The notes: generated by a model from the sequence alone, not told the origin. Counted from the first letter of the stretch, positions 12,601-21,028 are shown. The stretch: 30,908 bases of DNA from Coptodactyla brooksi (GCA_033557675.1 JAWQRM010000100.1:1-30908); one strand, 5' to 3'. Numbers and translations: made by a program.

Positions 12601-15600
12601 AGGCCGGCGCTAACGTACGACGTGCGAACGAAGGTTTTTCCTAAATCTTAAACTTCCGCCAACGGACCGAATCCACTTCCCTTATAATTGCATGAACTTT
12701 CGAACTGATACCTTTCCCTGCCGCCCCCATTTCCAGCAGTTTCAACGGTTATTAATGCCACTTCCATTTCGAATTCTGTTACAATCCTTACGTGCGTTCT
12801 GCTTATGTCAATATTATATATATAAGGTCAGTCTTAATTTATGTAAGGACGTTTAAAGGACGTCGGCTCATTATTCATAATGTGATACAAACTGCTTACT
12901 GCACGAGTGGTTAAAGTATATGTAAAGTATAAGTACCCTTTCGTGTATAACTTCCACACGCTCTAATACCAAGGGACCTTCCTCTTCGGGTAAAGTTTAG
13001 TTAGTGGTTTTTACGGCAGCACGAGTTAAACCTTATATTTTGCGATGAATATGGGTTGCCAAAGTCTAACTAGAAGATGTACATCGTACATGACTTTCTC
13101 TTACCTTGCCCCTGGTTTCAATATAAAAAATTGTAAAAGAAATTTCCATTCGTACCTGTCATCTTTTTCAAAAAGTGTCACGTCTAAAGTATTATAAGGA
13201 CTTTAAAAATATCATAACATACAGCAGGTATGGGCAACCTTTGCTTAGTTTTATAGTTTTTAGAATAAACCGAACACCTTGTATGTTCGAAAACTGTTTC
13301 AAATTGTAAAATCGATTTTTTTGCGAATGTAATACTTTCTCTTAAGAGAAAGTGGGTAGGAACAGTTAGCCCTAATTCGTATTAATCCAAGACTAATTGA
13401 TTTTACCCCAAATGGTCTGTTCAAAATAAACCAATAATAGAATTCATCCGTGGATGAATAATTTCCAAATCCACGACTGACGGAATTGATTCGATTACGG
13501 CTTTAAACTATTAAACAGTGACAATTAAGTGGGAAGCAAAAATTAACCACCCCGAAAGTGGAGAAGGAGCTCCTAGCGGATGGTGGGCGGTAACAGCCGC
13601 CCCGCGTTCAGAGGGGGAAAGCGACAAAGGCCCCCGTATCTTTGCTAATTTCAAACTTAAATCTGATAATGTGACTCAGACGGCGAAGTATTTAGTAAAT
13701 CCCCGCCTGACATATTCCTCCAAGAATTATGTGCAGCCTGCTTCGAATTCGTTCGGACTGTAGCGGAAGCCTTTAATATCTAAAGTTAAAGTGAATTCTT
13801 ATCGAAAACGCGATACGGACAGATGGGCATTGCAATTTACTTCGCAAAATTTAATTCCGAAAATCAATTAACAAGTTCTTAATTACCCCCCCCCCCCCTT
13901 CCCCCGCGCCTTCCATGTTTCTTCCGTATGGAAGATATTTCGTGACGATTGAAACGTAAGCAGATGAGCTGCGGGGGTTCAATAAACATTATGGAACTTT
14001 GGCTCCTAAATTCCACTGTTCACAGGCCACAACTAATATTTTTGCCGAGATTACTTACGTAGTTAATCGATGGTTGATTTTCTCGATTATCGTTTCTATT
14101 GTTTTGATATACTCAAAGGGAAATATTACAATATGACGGGGAAAAATAGTAAAATAATAAACATTAAAGTAATAAATTACAGAATGTTGAAGGAACGCGT
14201 GGGATTTAAGCGAATAATCGAAAAAATCCAAAAGCTAGCAACGTAATCAAAGGGTTTGCTCTTACGCGATACACACAAAAACGTGTCATCCTTTTTTAAT
14301 GTCCGGCGGAATGGCTGCAATGTATTTATGTGACAGATGTGGGTAGTTTCAAATTGATGTTTGCACACGGTTCATTTAACGTGAGTCAACAAAATGAATA
14401 CGCTCTTCTCGACATCCAAACGAAGAGGGAATCAGTTCATTTCGCCCGGTTTTATTCGAGCATAAAGGCGTCCGACTAATTCTTCCTTTTTCGCATAACG
14501 TCTATGGTCGGATGATCGAGATGATGCGCTTTCGGCGAACGAAACCGCGAGCGAATTAATTTAACGGTGTTCAATTGAAGGTAATGAAAAGCAATTTTCG
14601 AGGAATCGATAAGCGTATCAAAAATAACCCGGACCAGAATTTACTGCCGACGCCCGAGTAAATATATTCACGACATAGAAAAATACAAATAGCCCCGTCT
14701 GACTGGGGGGGAGTGACTTTTGAGCGGCGGCACCCGCAAAAACGCTCATTCAACGGCCCGTTCTAATGAAGACTAATGACGTCTAAATCTTTCTTGAAAC
14801 GCTCCGGCCGACCCCCGCCTTTCGCCAACCTCGCCCCACCGCGAATATTAAAAGGGATCTCAAGATCTTAGTCTCCTCAAATTGAAGTCTCAATAAAGCC
14901 GATTTTGAGGTGTTGGAATTCATAATATAAACACGGTTGCGAGGCGAGCTTCGACAAACAGACAAGTGATATAACATAACAACATGGCACCAACAGGGAG
15001 CGCAATATGAGAAGTGCTGAGTAAGGAAATAAAAGAGACTGTTTAAGCAAGAAGTTAATTAAGAATGAGAGAGTAGTACGGAGTAATATTATAGAAAAAG
15101 TGTCAACCGTGACCCACCGAGAAGTGCTGATGTAGCAGCACAGTCACCTCAATAGTTGCTAATATAGATATTCATAAGAGTATCCACATACTTTGTCACG
15201 ATATCTCGCATTGGACACTCCAAATCGACTAGTACTTTTGTGGTGCCACCGGGAACCACTAGGCGCCACCTCGCGCCACTCGGTACCACTTAAAATAAAA
15301 ATTGAAATACTAATTACCGACGAAGTATCTACATATTTGAAGGAGTAATTAAACGGTGGAACGACGGGTAACTACGGCCGCATATTGAGTTTATTTGAGC
15401 GGAGATTGTAACGGGGACTTGTGTCGGATCTTAAATTGGCGCGTTAATTATCCACCCCTAACCGGGCGATATACGAAGGTAATCATATTAATCCAGTGCG
15501 GAATTGTTCGAAATATGATTTTCTAAATGACTTCGTTACAGAAGTGAGGGCGTAACGATTTGGGAACGAGATTGGGATCGCGTTTGTACCTATCACGGCG

Positions 15601-18600
15601 TTGTTAGTGTTATCATCGCAATTTTGGTCCGACCAGACGTGATGTTTCGATGTTATTACATGTTCGCGATTAACTCCCATTGTTAATAGTAACGGTATCG
15701 GAGTGTTTGCCGAGATAGTTACAAAACAAATACGAACGGAATGATTGAAAGTTTTATTAGACAAGAAAAGGGGGCGGACGGAAAGATTAAACAATTTTGT
15801 TTATCTTATTATGTCAACGCCGTGAGCGCGGTGACGCAAATTAAAAGCGAACGGACAGATAAATTGCTCGCGTTTTAAGAAATTATACCGTCGAAAACGG
15901 AGCTTAATTTATCAGACACATTCGGATATTAAAATATAGAAGAGATCTCGCGAAACGGAGGGCGCAGTCGTCGGATAATTCCGTTAGTTTCAGCGTCGAC
16001 ATTAGGTTCGGGTGGTTTTCTCCCTAGGGACCTACGTTAATAAGAGACGCAGACGAGGTGGTCCGTCGGTTGCGTCTGCACGTTCCCATTTCTGTTGGTC
16101 GAATCGTTTGTTGAACAAACCGAGCGACGGTTTCGCGTTACTCGCGATTGTACCGATGTTATGTCTAACGACCCACTCATCAGATACTTCGTACGCGTGC
16201 AAATATTTGAAAAAAGTCTAGATGAAAAAATAAATAATGCAGCGACGCGCGGTTTCCCCCCAAACGACATTGAGTGGTTGATTGATTTAGTGACCGATTG
16301 ACTGTAATATTTATACCTTTAGAAAGTAATCGGTCAGTAACTTCTATACTTCTTTGTACAAGCTACGACGTACTCCGCGTTCGGCAATAGAGGCCTTTAC
16401 GATTCTCCCTATATTTATATCACTTTGTATCACCGACAAGAGTTTTTTTAACGCGCGTAAATATATGAATAGTAACTTTCCAAGCGAGAAAGGCAAGTTT
16501 TACCCTCGAATTTATTTATTAATTTAATTTTTGGAATTAGATACTTCATACGCGTGCAAATATTTGGAAAAAGTCTAGACGAAAAAATAAATAATTCAGC
16601 GACGCGCGGTTTCGGCCCAAACGACATTGAGTGGTTGATTGATTTATTGACCGATTGACTGTAAGATTTATACCTTTAGAAAGTAATCGGTCAGTAACTT
16701 CTATTATATGTTAACTATGAATTAAAGTTGCAAGACTGTACTTCTTTGTACAAGCTACGACGTACTCCGCGTTCGGCAATAGAGGCCTTTACGATTCTCC
16801 CCACATTTATATCACTTTGTATCACCGACAAGAGTTTTTTTTAACGCGCGTAAATATATGAATAGTAACTGTCCAAGCGAGAAAGGTAAGTTTTACCCTC
16901 GAATTTATTTATTAATTTAGTTTTTGGAATTAGAATACCTCCACCCCTCGGCGAGAATATAGGTAAACCGCCCTTTCTGCGCCAAAGGACGTATGCAAGA
17001 CGGCAGCCGGTGGGGTTATAACAGGGTGAAGTGCTCTTTGTCGTCCATAAAACAGGGAGACAGCTGGGCCAGCTTAACTTATCCTGCTGCCAAAGCACCT
17101 GCATTCTGACTTCGCCACCGTTTGGGATTCAGAGTTCGTAGTCGATTATGGTTTATTATTCTGCACGCAAAACCGGGGAATTGTTAAAATAATCGACGAA
17201 GGCGAGGTGAGGGGATTAAAGACAAATGAGGTGAAGCGACCCTCAACATAAATATCGGAGTGAAGTTATTAGAGGTGACATCTTTGGGTCAAGTGACAAA
17301 TCGCGTTCGATTCATCTGGAGAGGTGCGTTTTGAATGAGGGTGAGCGGAGTCGGCCCGTAAGGAGCCGAGAAGGTTTCCGTCTTTCGTTGAATTAATTAA
17401 ATTTGTGGGAACCGATGTACGGGGTTATAGAGAGCTCCGCCTACCACCTGGCATTGATTTTCTTGTTGTCGTTTATTGCTGAGGTGGCTGCACCATCAGT
17501 ACCATCTTATTTGCATGCGTACTCGTCTTAGAAACCCCCCCACCTCCTCCGCTATTTAAACTGTCTTCATTAAAACTTACGCCTGAATAGAGTGTTACCT
17601 ACTACTGAAGCCCAGGTGGCGCCCACGTGTCTCTAATTTACATGAAACCTGAAGCCTTCAAAAACAGGCCAAACCTCCGCGACCTCTAACAAATTACCTC
17701 GGAACTTTTCGGAAACTATTCACCACTACTTTAAATTCAATTAATCGTCAATTGATAAACAAATGATCCCGACCCCGTTGAATTTAATCTCAATCCCCGA
17801 TTACATTGTTCATTTACATACGGCCCTCTCGACGTCATCTCGCAATCTACGACCGCCAAACACTAACGGGGCTATGTTTTAATAAGTGGACATTTACATA
17901 TTCGAATTAACCGATCGAGACTTTTACGGTATCGAAGTTAATTATCGCTAAAATGGGTTATTTCACTTGGAAATTCCGCGACAGACGAATAGCGAAGTAC
18001 GGTCTACGGTACTCACACGGTTACTCTAAAGATAAGACGTTAGGAACTTTCAGGAAGTTAGCTTATCTCGTAATACTCCCCTGAAGGGACTCGTGTTCAT
18101 TAGATTTGATTGCGCGGGGACATATTTTTCCTCCCCCGCCCTTGTTACCTTCTCGCTGCTATCAAAGTTACTTGTCGCTTGTAAAGAATTGCTAAAAGGA
18201 CGGTTCCGGACCGCGCTCCTCTCACCGCTTCTTCTATACTGACAGTCTTTTATAACTCGTTACTTTCGCACTGCTATCAATAGACTTATCGTTCGTAAAG
18301 GATTGTAAGAAAAGATTCTGGACCACTCCCCCCCACCACATTTTCTATCGATAGTCATCTTATCGTTCGTACGGAAGTGTTAAAAGATCATGAAACTTTG
18401 TATTGAAAGTTATTTTCGTTCTGCTACCTTCGCACTGCTATCAACAGACTTATCGTTCGTAAAGAATTGTTAAAATAAACGGTTCTGGACCGCTCCCCCC
18501 GCCACAGTTTCTATTGAAAGTTTTTTATGACTTGTTAGCTTCGCGCTGCTATCAACGCACTTATCGTTCGCAAGGAATTGTTAAAAAACGGCACGGGACC

Positions 18601-20995
18601 ACTCCCCCCACCACTTTTTCTTTTAATAGTCTTTTTACGAGAAAAAAAAATCTACTTACCATCGATGGGCACTTGAGAGTTCTTCAGCGCTTCGACGGCT
18701 GGAAAAAGAGACAAAACGAAACTTCATTAATTTTGAAAACAAAACGTATTTTGAAACCGATTCTCGTAAAGTTTTCATTCCCCCAACTCCGAGGTTAATA
18801 AATACAGTTCTATGGAAATCTGGTTAAGATGCGGCCCTTAATGGAATATATTATATTAAATTGAAATGAGATTTAATTATTGAAGACGATGCTTAAACGT
18901 TCGCGTAGGTTATTCGGTCGGAATTGAAGCGGTTACAAAACGGTGCCATATGTTATCGGGGTGCGTTTGAGCACCTTTCTCGCGGAATATGCAATTTCTG
19001 GTAGAAATGAATTATCGCAAGATGCGCGACTCCCTTTAACTTTCCGGAATAATACAGGGAAAGTTTAAACCGAGTTCAACGTTAATGTCCACCTTTTTCT
19101 GTGCAAAATGAAATACGAACACCGTGTTATCTCGACTAGCAACGTTGGATGGTAGCTTTTTGTACGCGTACGGTGGCGTCCCCAAACGCGACTCGTTTCC
19201 CAAACTGATTCCATCAATGTTGCATTACTCGTATATCGGGATTTTTCGACAAGTGAATAACTAAATTTTAATGATACGGAAAAATGAAAAACGCATCGCG
19301 CGAACTTTTCTATAAATTTCAGACCGACACAACAACTTAATTGTGCCCCAGAAAACTAACGCAGTTCGGCCAGTAATTTTTGGCGGTGGGGGACTTTAAA
19401 TATGATTAATTGTTCCCATCAACCGCCGGCCTTCTTTTTCCAACAGCCCCGACATACAGCAATTTATTAATGCCTGTTTAACGAGTAAATGAAAGATATT
19501 TTCAGTTGGGAGCGCCCACGCGACTTCCCTTTACAGAATTAACGAAAGGGGCTACTTACTATCGATTCCGTGGGACCTCGGCGTTTCGACAGCTGAAAAA
19601 GAAAAAAAAATTGAAAATTTACTAATTGTTTCATTACAAATTAAACAGAATTAAAATTCTTCCGGAATACAATGAACGCATAAGATTCTACCGATTCCAA
19701 TTACGCCGAACACCTCAATAAATGCCCGCACAAGCCCGCTACAATTGAGGATGCAATGACGTTACTGGCAATGCAAGGAAAAGGTGATAAACCGAACACC
19801 AGAGAGGCCCTAGAAATCAGACATAGAAAAAACCTAATTCATGACGTTAACTAACACGCGAAAATGTATTGAACAAAGGTCTGATTAAGGTTTGTTAACA
19901 TTTCGTCGTCGTTTTAATGTTTCGGTTAATGTTTTCACGAATCCTTATTTTCTTCAACCATATTTCCATGGGACGGTATAAGAGAATATCAAGGTTTGTT
20001 TGATCCAGCCGGAGGGCGGTCCCGTTCACTCTAGGATATTGTCGGAAACTCTAAGTTTCTAGGGGAAAAATGTTTTGCGAAGGGACCAAGCCGCAATATA
20101 CTTTCGGGCGGCCCGCGGCTGTTTCGGGTTGCGCTTTTATCTTCTTGAAAAGCGAAAGAGAGGCGACACCCCCTCTTTCGGCGAACCGCCGAAAACGCGT
20201 ATCGCTCGAGTTTAACGGCAATCAACCTGTCCCTAACGAGTGCTGAGTCAAGCCGCGCCTGACGCGCCACCATTGTACTTCGGCGCTGATTGAATTTCCA
20301 TTGATTAAGATAACTGATTATCCATTTCAAGAGGTCCGCCCCCTCTCCACGTCTCCCGCCCCGGTTTTCCCTCTGCAAAACGCCGCGTTTACAGACGAGT
20401 TGTATACCGCCGAGCACGTCTCGAACAGTGTTTGACTAATTACGCAACATCAAGGTCTACTTTGTTCTCCCTAATACATTAAACAAAGCGGAATTACGAA
20501 ACGGCGACGTTACGATTCGTTGCGTATCCAATATTTTATTTATTTTGGGGTTTAATTCTTGCTGCTGTAAAAACCACTCGCAAAACTGCTTTCAAAGGAT
20601 GGCGCTGATAAGACCTTGACGTGTTCCGACACCACCGCCTGCCTTCTTATATCCTGGAATGCGTATGATGAAGTTCTTTCCTATGAACAAACTTATGGCA
20701 AATTTATGTCAAGTTTATATCAATTACCATTGCCGCTTTGATTTATGTTCGGGTTAAAATCTATAAACTAAACATGTTTGTTTCCGCAAACGGGAGATGC
20801 CGGCGACGTTAGGTAAATAAAGCTGTTGTTATTTTGAATTTCAAATATTCAATAAACAGTGAAATACCGCGGTGTCCTCTACCAGATTTAGCGTGCGGCG
20901 ATCGACACATCCGATATTTTGTACTCACCGAGTCCGACGGCCATCGTGACGATCACGACGACGACGACCTTGAAGGGATCCTTCTCGGAACGCAT
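517..20995 (-). CDS. DIP-family Ig cell-surface receptor, 5' part of gene (spliced, partial)
   Basis: Spliced minus-strand gene: coding segments 20995-20929, 19592-19560 and/or 18698-18660, 7703-7597, 5327-5142, 4025-3833, 1017-889 and 636-517. With the 33-nt microexon the chain is 278 codons plus one base: signal peptide 1-22, Ig1 about 45-135 (Cys60, Trp72, Asp115-x-Gly-x-Tyr119-x-Cys121), Ig2 about 140-238 (Cys164, Trp176, Tyr217, Cys219) and the start of Ig3 (Cys262, Trp274). The order signal peptide-Ig-Ig-Ig, with the phrases TATLDVTVPPDF, EMGAYLCIASNGVPPSVSKR and NPVIQVPNQLVGAPLGTDV, is typical of insect DIPs, which bind Dpr proteins through Ig1 on neuron surfaces. The paralogue cannot be named without a tree. 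The gene runs off the left edge, so the rest of Ig3 and the transmembrane or GPI end are missing. Splicing is read by eye, not from RNA. Confidence 0.93.
889..1017 (-). CDS. DIP exon, second half of Ig2
   Basis: Acceptor TTTATGTTACAG ends at 1018; donor T|GTAAGTAA starts at 888. It is 129 nt, phase 1 to phase 1. After the split Thr codon it reads PSFRGEILRLPKVSRSEMGA and YLCIASNGVPPSVSKRILLN, then VN. The E-M-G-x-Y-x-C-x-A-S-N-G-V-P-P motif holds the F-strand Tyr and Cys of Ig2 and is one of the most conserved stretches in the DIP family. The next intron is only 252 nt, the shortest in the window. Confidence 0.95.
1326..1410. repeat. Dispersed repeat copy 1 with TCAAGGTCA words
   Basis: The stretch around GAGTTCAAGGTCAAGGCGGA recurs, diverged, at about 9228-9312, including the common GGCGGAAAGA and AAGGGTCACTT segments. 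TCAAGGTCA occurs at 1338 and 1366. This looks like a short interspersed repeat built on nuclear-receptor-like words; no termini or target-site duplication were evident. Confidence 0.6.
2388..3335. repeat. Tandem array of four ~195-257 bp units rich in TCAAGGTCA / TGACCTTGA
   Basis: The unit start GTTAAGCTCAAGGTCATTCT is found at about 2388, 2584 and 3091, with a decayed version near 2838, giving spacings of about 195, 250 and 257. Shared inner blocks are CTACACGCTCCGACCTTGAA, TAAATCCAAAATGG, CGTGGCCTTGACATTC and CTCGGTAACTTGACCTTGAT. Each unit carries several forward and reverse copies of the 9-base word. The shorter first unit lacks an internal block. It lies wholly within the intron that splits Ig2. 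Confidence 0.85.
3833..4025 (-). CDS. DIP exon, first half of Ig2
   Basis: Acceptor GATTGTTACAG ends at 4026; the consensus donor AAAA|GTAAGATA starts at 3832. It encodes 64 codons plus one base, phase 0 to phase 1: TATLDVTVPPDFIFEETSGD, then IDIPEGGTVKLTCKAKGQPE, then the WRRETGDD segment and a basic GGKQK end. TATLDV-VPPDF is the usual linker between Ig1 and Ig2 in DIPs, and PEGG-V-L-C with PxPxIxWRRE marks an I-set Ig2. The frame stays open past the donor to 3678, but the next exon matches the family only when joined at 3833. Confidence 0.94.
4026..4970 (-). other. DIP intron between Ig1 and Ig2, unique part
   Basis: Intronic stretch with no supported gene. A minus-strand open frame at 4523-4816 matches no family I recognise and lacks coding features. 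Confidence 0.65.
4971..5130 (+). repeat. Cluster of six TCAAGGTCA-type words next to an Ig1 exon
   Basis: TGACCTTGA at 4979 and TCAAGGTCA at 4998, 5018, 5051 and 5120, plus TCAAGGTCT at 5100. Two neighbouring copies share the longer phrase TGGAAGTCAAGGTCAAC, 33 nt apart. The word equals the extended half-site bound by monomeric FTZ-F1 and ERR nuclear receptors. The last copy ends 13 nt from the donor of the 5142-5327 exon. Function as a regulatory element is inference. Confidence 0.75.
5142..5327 (-). CDS. DIP exon, second half of Ig1
   Basis: Acceptor CAATTCCAG ends at 5328 and donor CAG|GTAAAA starts at 5141. It is exactly 62 codons, phase 0 to phase 0. It begins VGWVKADTKAIQAIHDHVIT and ends with the conserved EEDRGQYMCQINTDPMKSQ. 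It carries the core Trp of the C strand, the D-x-G-x-Y-x-C signature of the F strand and the second Ig1 cysteine. The HDHVITHNPRVSVTH stretch matches the DIP/Dpr Ig1 family pattern around the interaction face. It joins smoothly to the previous exon as LGGYR|VGWV and to the next as MKSQ|TATLDV. The downstream intron starts inside a cluster of TCAAGGTCA words. Confidence 0.95.
5328..6450 (-). other. DIP intron splitting Ig1, unique part
   Basis: Nothing beyond intron sequence could be supported in these ~1.1 kb. A short TTCG repeat occurs at about 5560. Between 5328 and 5498 a plus-strand frame continues beyond the exon shadow but has no recognisable content. Confidence 0.6.
6452..7161 (+). repeat. 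Tandem duplication, units of ~383 and ~327 bp, with TCAAGGTCA words
   Basis: Copy 1 (about 6452-6834) and copy 2 (about 6835-7161) both begin TTTAGTTTCTGCATTTACGT and end with the block CAAGGGTATAATAAATAAC. Both contain CCTTAACCTTGAATCGAAGG and CGACCTTGAAGCCAAGGTCA. Copy 2 lacks the hairpin part seen at 6604-6649 of copy 1, which explains its shorter length. It lies in the intron that splits Ig1. Confidence 0.85.
6604..6649. repeat. Perfect 19-bp inverted repeat of the AAGGTC motif
   Basis: Arms TAACCTTGAAACCAAGGTC (6604-6622) and its exact reverse complement (6631-6649) flank an 8-nt loop AGTCGACC. Each arm holds AAGGTC/GACCTT words in both orientations. Confidence 0.9.
7162..7596 (-). other. 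DIP intron next to the first Ig1 exon
   Basis: No repeat or gene could be supported. There is a G-rich stretch at about 7350-7400 (GGTGGGTGGGAGAGGCGG region). The minus-strand open frame that spans the Ig1 exon continues into the intron by chance. Confidence 0.6.
7597..7703 (-). CDS. DIP exon, first half of Ig1
   Basis: Acceptor TTTTCTGTTGTTTCAG ends at 7704; donor is AGG|GTAAGG at 7596. The exon is 107 nt: two bases completing a split codon, then 35 codons reading NSFNPDFTSEIQNVTVPVSR followed by DATFRCSVNRLGGYR. It ends in phase 0. It supplies the first Ig1 strands, including the B-strand cysteine of RCSV (residue 60 with microexon A) and an N-glycosylation sequon NVT (residue 47). The phrase NVTVPVSRDATFRC…LGGYR is the expected start of Ig1 in DIPs, the domain that meets Dpr partners. 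GTG at 7662 is an internal valine codon, not a start. Confidence 0.92.
7827..7854. repeat. Perfect 12-bp inverted repeat of the AAGGTC word
   Basis: CAAGGTCGAGGT at 7827-7838, loop GCGT, then its exact complement ACCTCGACCTTG at 7843-7854. It is followed at about 7858 by another TCAAGGTCG. Confidence 0.9.
7855..9225 (-). other. Large DIP intron, region without identified features
   Basis: Several overlapping open frames on both strands (about 7900-8425) match nothing recognisable. No RNA gene or mobile-element signature was seen. Confidence 0.55.
9228..9312. repeat. Dispersed repeat copy 2 with TCAAGG words
   Basis: Diverged copy of the repeat at 1326-1410, same orientation: AATTCAAGGCCAAGGCGGAA, then CAAGATCAAGGGTCACTT. 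Here the 9-base word has decayed (TCAAGGCCA and TCAAGATCA). Confidence 0.6.
9316..10780 (-). other. Large DIP intron, no gene recognised
   Basis: Contains a short hairpin (GGAAAGCGA / TCGCTTTCC, 9520-9540) and an A-rich tract running into CACACACA at 9819-9847. A purine- and GC-rich stretch at 10250-10480 yields overlapping frames on both strands with no recognisable product. Confidence 0.55.
10780..11760 (+). mobile_element. Penelope-like retroelement relic: GIY-YIG endonuclease end plus tandem 3' copies
   Basis: A plus-strand frame at 10824-10985 (53 residues then stop) reads YQVSCKDCGKKNVGQTTRSP followed by a basic helix KRFKERMAH and SSVDEHAF. This is the GIY-YIG nuclease pattern of Penelope-like elements (Cys pair, VGQT in place of YIGQT, conserved Arg and Glu, late His), with the Tyr of YIG replaced by Asn. 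After the stop, homologous C-terminal peptides FYEFESLKITKCKTAINNSR and IIPFNLTV appear in later segments, repeated at ~337-340 bp. No reverse transcriptase is present here. It lies antisense in the large DIP intron. Confidence 0.7.
11000..11745 (+). repeat. ~337-bp tandem repeat derived from the Penelope-like element 3' region
   Basis: TTTACGAATTTGA(G/T)AG occurs at 11026, 11366 and 11703 (spacings 340 and 337). GGATAATACCCTT occurs at 11086 and 11423 (337). The block GACGAGTATTGGATTAGAAA, or its near copy, begins at about 11159 and 11497. Within a unit the segment AAATCACRCCAGAAGC is itself present twice about 140 bp apart, so units carry an internal half-repeat. Confidence 0.85.
11761..16010 (-). 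other. Large DIP intron, mostly unique sequence
   Basis: About 4.2 kb with no supported gene. Visible items: a doubled CGCCAGAGGG at 11998-12018, a C-run at 13883-13900, a short hairpin GTGCTG…CAGCAC at about 15125-15142, and a run of CGCCAC/ACCACT words at 15242-15291. A minus-strand frame at 15483-15794 (103 residues) has no recognisable domain and no splice-supported context. Confidence 0.55.
16182..16934 (+). repeat. Tandem duplication, units of 357 and ~396 bp
   Basis: Copy 1 (16182-16538) and copy 2 (16539-16934) both start AGATACTTC and end TTTTTGGAATTAG. Copy 2 holds an extra ~38 nt after GTCAGTAACTTCTAT that copy 1 lacks; the missing block is flanked by short matching sequence, consistent with a deletion in copy 1. 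A plus-strand frame ends at matching points in both (NDIEWLIDL…TD then stop), but the base changes between copies are mostly amino-acid changing, so there is no sign of protein constraint. Confidence 0.88.
16935..18140 (-). other. Large DIP intron, no feature recognised
   Basis: Unique sequence of mixed composition with no supported gene, RNA or mobile element. Confidence 0.55.
18145..18640. repeat. ~113-bp minisatellite beside microexon B
   Basis: CTGCTATCAA marks unit starts at 18156, 18271, 18435 and 18546; spacings 115, 164 and 111, with a partial unit inside the 164 interval. Shared blocks: GACTTATCGTTCGTAAAG, AAGAATTGTTAAAA and a C-run CCACTCCCCCC. On the gene's strand the C-runs are G-runs. 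The array ends about 20 nt downstream of the microexon B donor in the sense of transcription. Confidence 0.85.
18660..18698 (-). CDS. DIP alternative microexon B (39 nt, in frame)
   Basis: Bounded by acceptor CTCTTTTTCCAG (ends 18699) and donor G|GTAAGTAGA. It is 39 nt, phase 1 to phase 1, encoding A-V-E-A-L-K-N-S-Q-V-P-I-D; the junction codon into Ig1 becomes Gly. It is a divergent duplicate of microexon A, sharing the leading Ala-Val-Glu and the trailing Ile-Asp. Its donor is followed at once by a U-rich tract (TTTTTTTTTC) and then by a G-rich minisatellite, an arrangement that can modulate 5' splice-site choice. Either, both or neither microexon keeps the frame, so cassette use and mutually exclusive use are both possible from sequence alone. 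Confidence 0.75.
18699..19559 (-). other. DIP intron between the two microexons (861 nt)
   Basis: Only intron sequence is seen. If both microexons are included this is spliced as an intron; with mutually exclusive use it is removed as part of a larger one. Confidence 0.65.
19560..19592 (-). CDS. DIP alternative microexon A (33 nt, in frame)
   Basis: Bounded by acceptor TTTTTCAG (ends 19593) and the strong donor A|GTAAGTAG. Exactly 33 nt, entered and left in phase 1. Joined to the signal-peptide exon it reads A-V-E-T-P-R-S-H-G-I-D, and the junction with the Ig1 exon gives Arg. It is clearly homologous to the 39-nt microexon at 18660-18698: the same TCGAA near the 5' end, the same ATCGAT at the 3' end, and the same GTAAGTAG donor. 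It lies just after the predicted signal peptide and before Ig1, so it would form the N-terminus of the mature protein. Microexon calls rest on splice-site quality, phase and the duplication rather than on known protein similarity. Confidence 0.75.
19593..20928 (-). other. DIP intron between start-codon exon and microexon A (1336 nt)
   Basis: Contains the dispersed repeat at 19693-19785. A GC-rich segment (20050-20420) gives a 128-residue minus-strand frame with no recognisable domain and no splice partner; treated as noncoding. Confidence 0.6.
19693..19785 (+). repeat. Dispersed repeat, copy A (partner at 24263-24347)
   Basis: CAATTACGCCGAACACCTC and, further on, TTGAGGATGCAATGAC followed by GGCAATGCAAGGAAAAG recur in the same order and orientation at 24263-24347 with small differences and a gap. 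Confidence 0.75.
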
Positions 20996-21028
20996 CCTGG
21001 GATCTGAAGATCTTTCCGCTCCGCAGAC
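20929..21028 (-). CDS. DIP start-codon exon: short 5' leader plus signal peptide
   Basis: The ATG is at 20995-20993. The exon encodes MRSEKDPFKVVVVVIVTMAV-GL and ends with the first base of the next codon, at donor G|GTGAGTAC (20928-20927). The basic/polar n-region followed by a valine-rich hydrophobic core (residues 10-22) is a plausible signal peptide; the cleavage region would be completed by the next exon, since the junction codon becomes Ala with either microexon. Upstream, a pyrimidine-rich acceptor CTTTCTTTTCAG ends at 21029, leaving 33 nt of 5' UTR in this exon, so at least one noncoding exon should lie further right. No other ATG occurs in that 33-nt leader. The GTC repeat encodes the valines and is a low-complexity tract. 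Confidence 0.88.

Noticed and set aside
13210..13290. Possible DNA-transposon end (CAGGTATGGGCAACCTTTG)
   Set aside because: No partner terminus, target-site duplication or transposase remains.
14041..14080. A third microexon-like site (ACTTACGTAGTTAATCGATGG on the plus strand)
   Set aside because: It has ATCGAT and a GTAAGTAA donor like the pair, but no pyrimidine-rich acceptor upstream and no in-frame homologous body.
14984..14999. TGGCACCAACAGGGA resembling a retroviral-type tRNA primer-binding site
   Set aside because: No long terminal repeat pair or retroelement coding sequence nearby; a 15-base partial match is likely chance.
20031..20417. 128-residue minus-strand frame
   Set aside because: GC-rich intron segment; no family resemblance and no acceptable role in the DIP splice chain.
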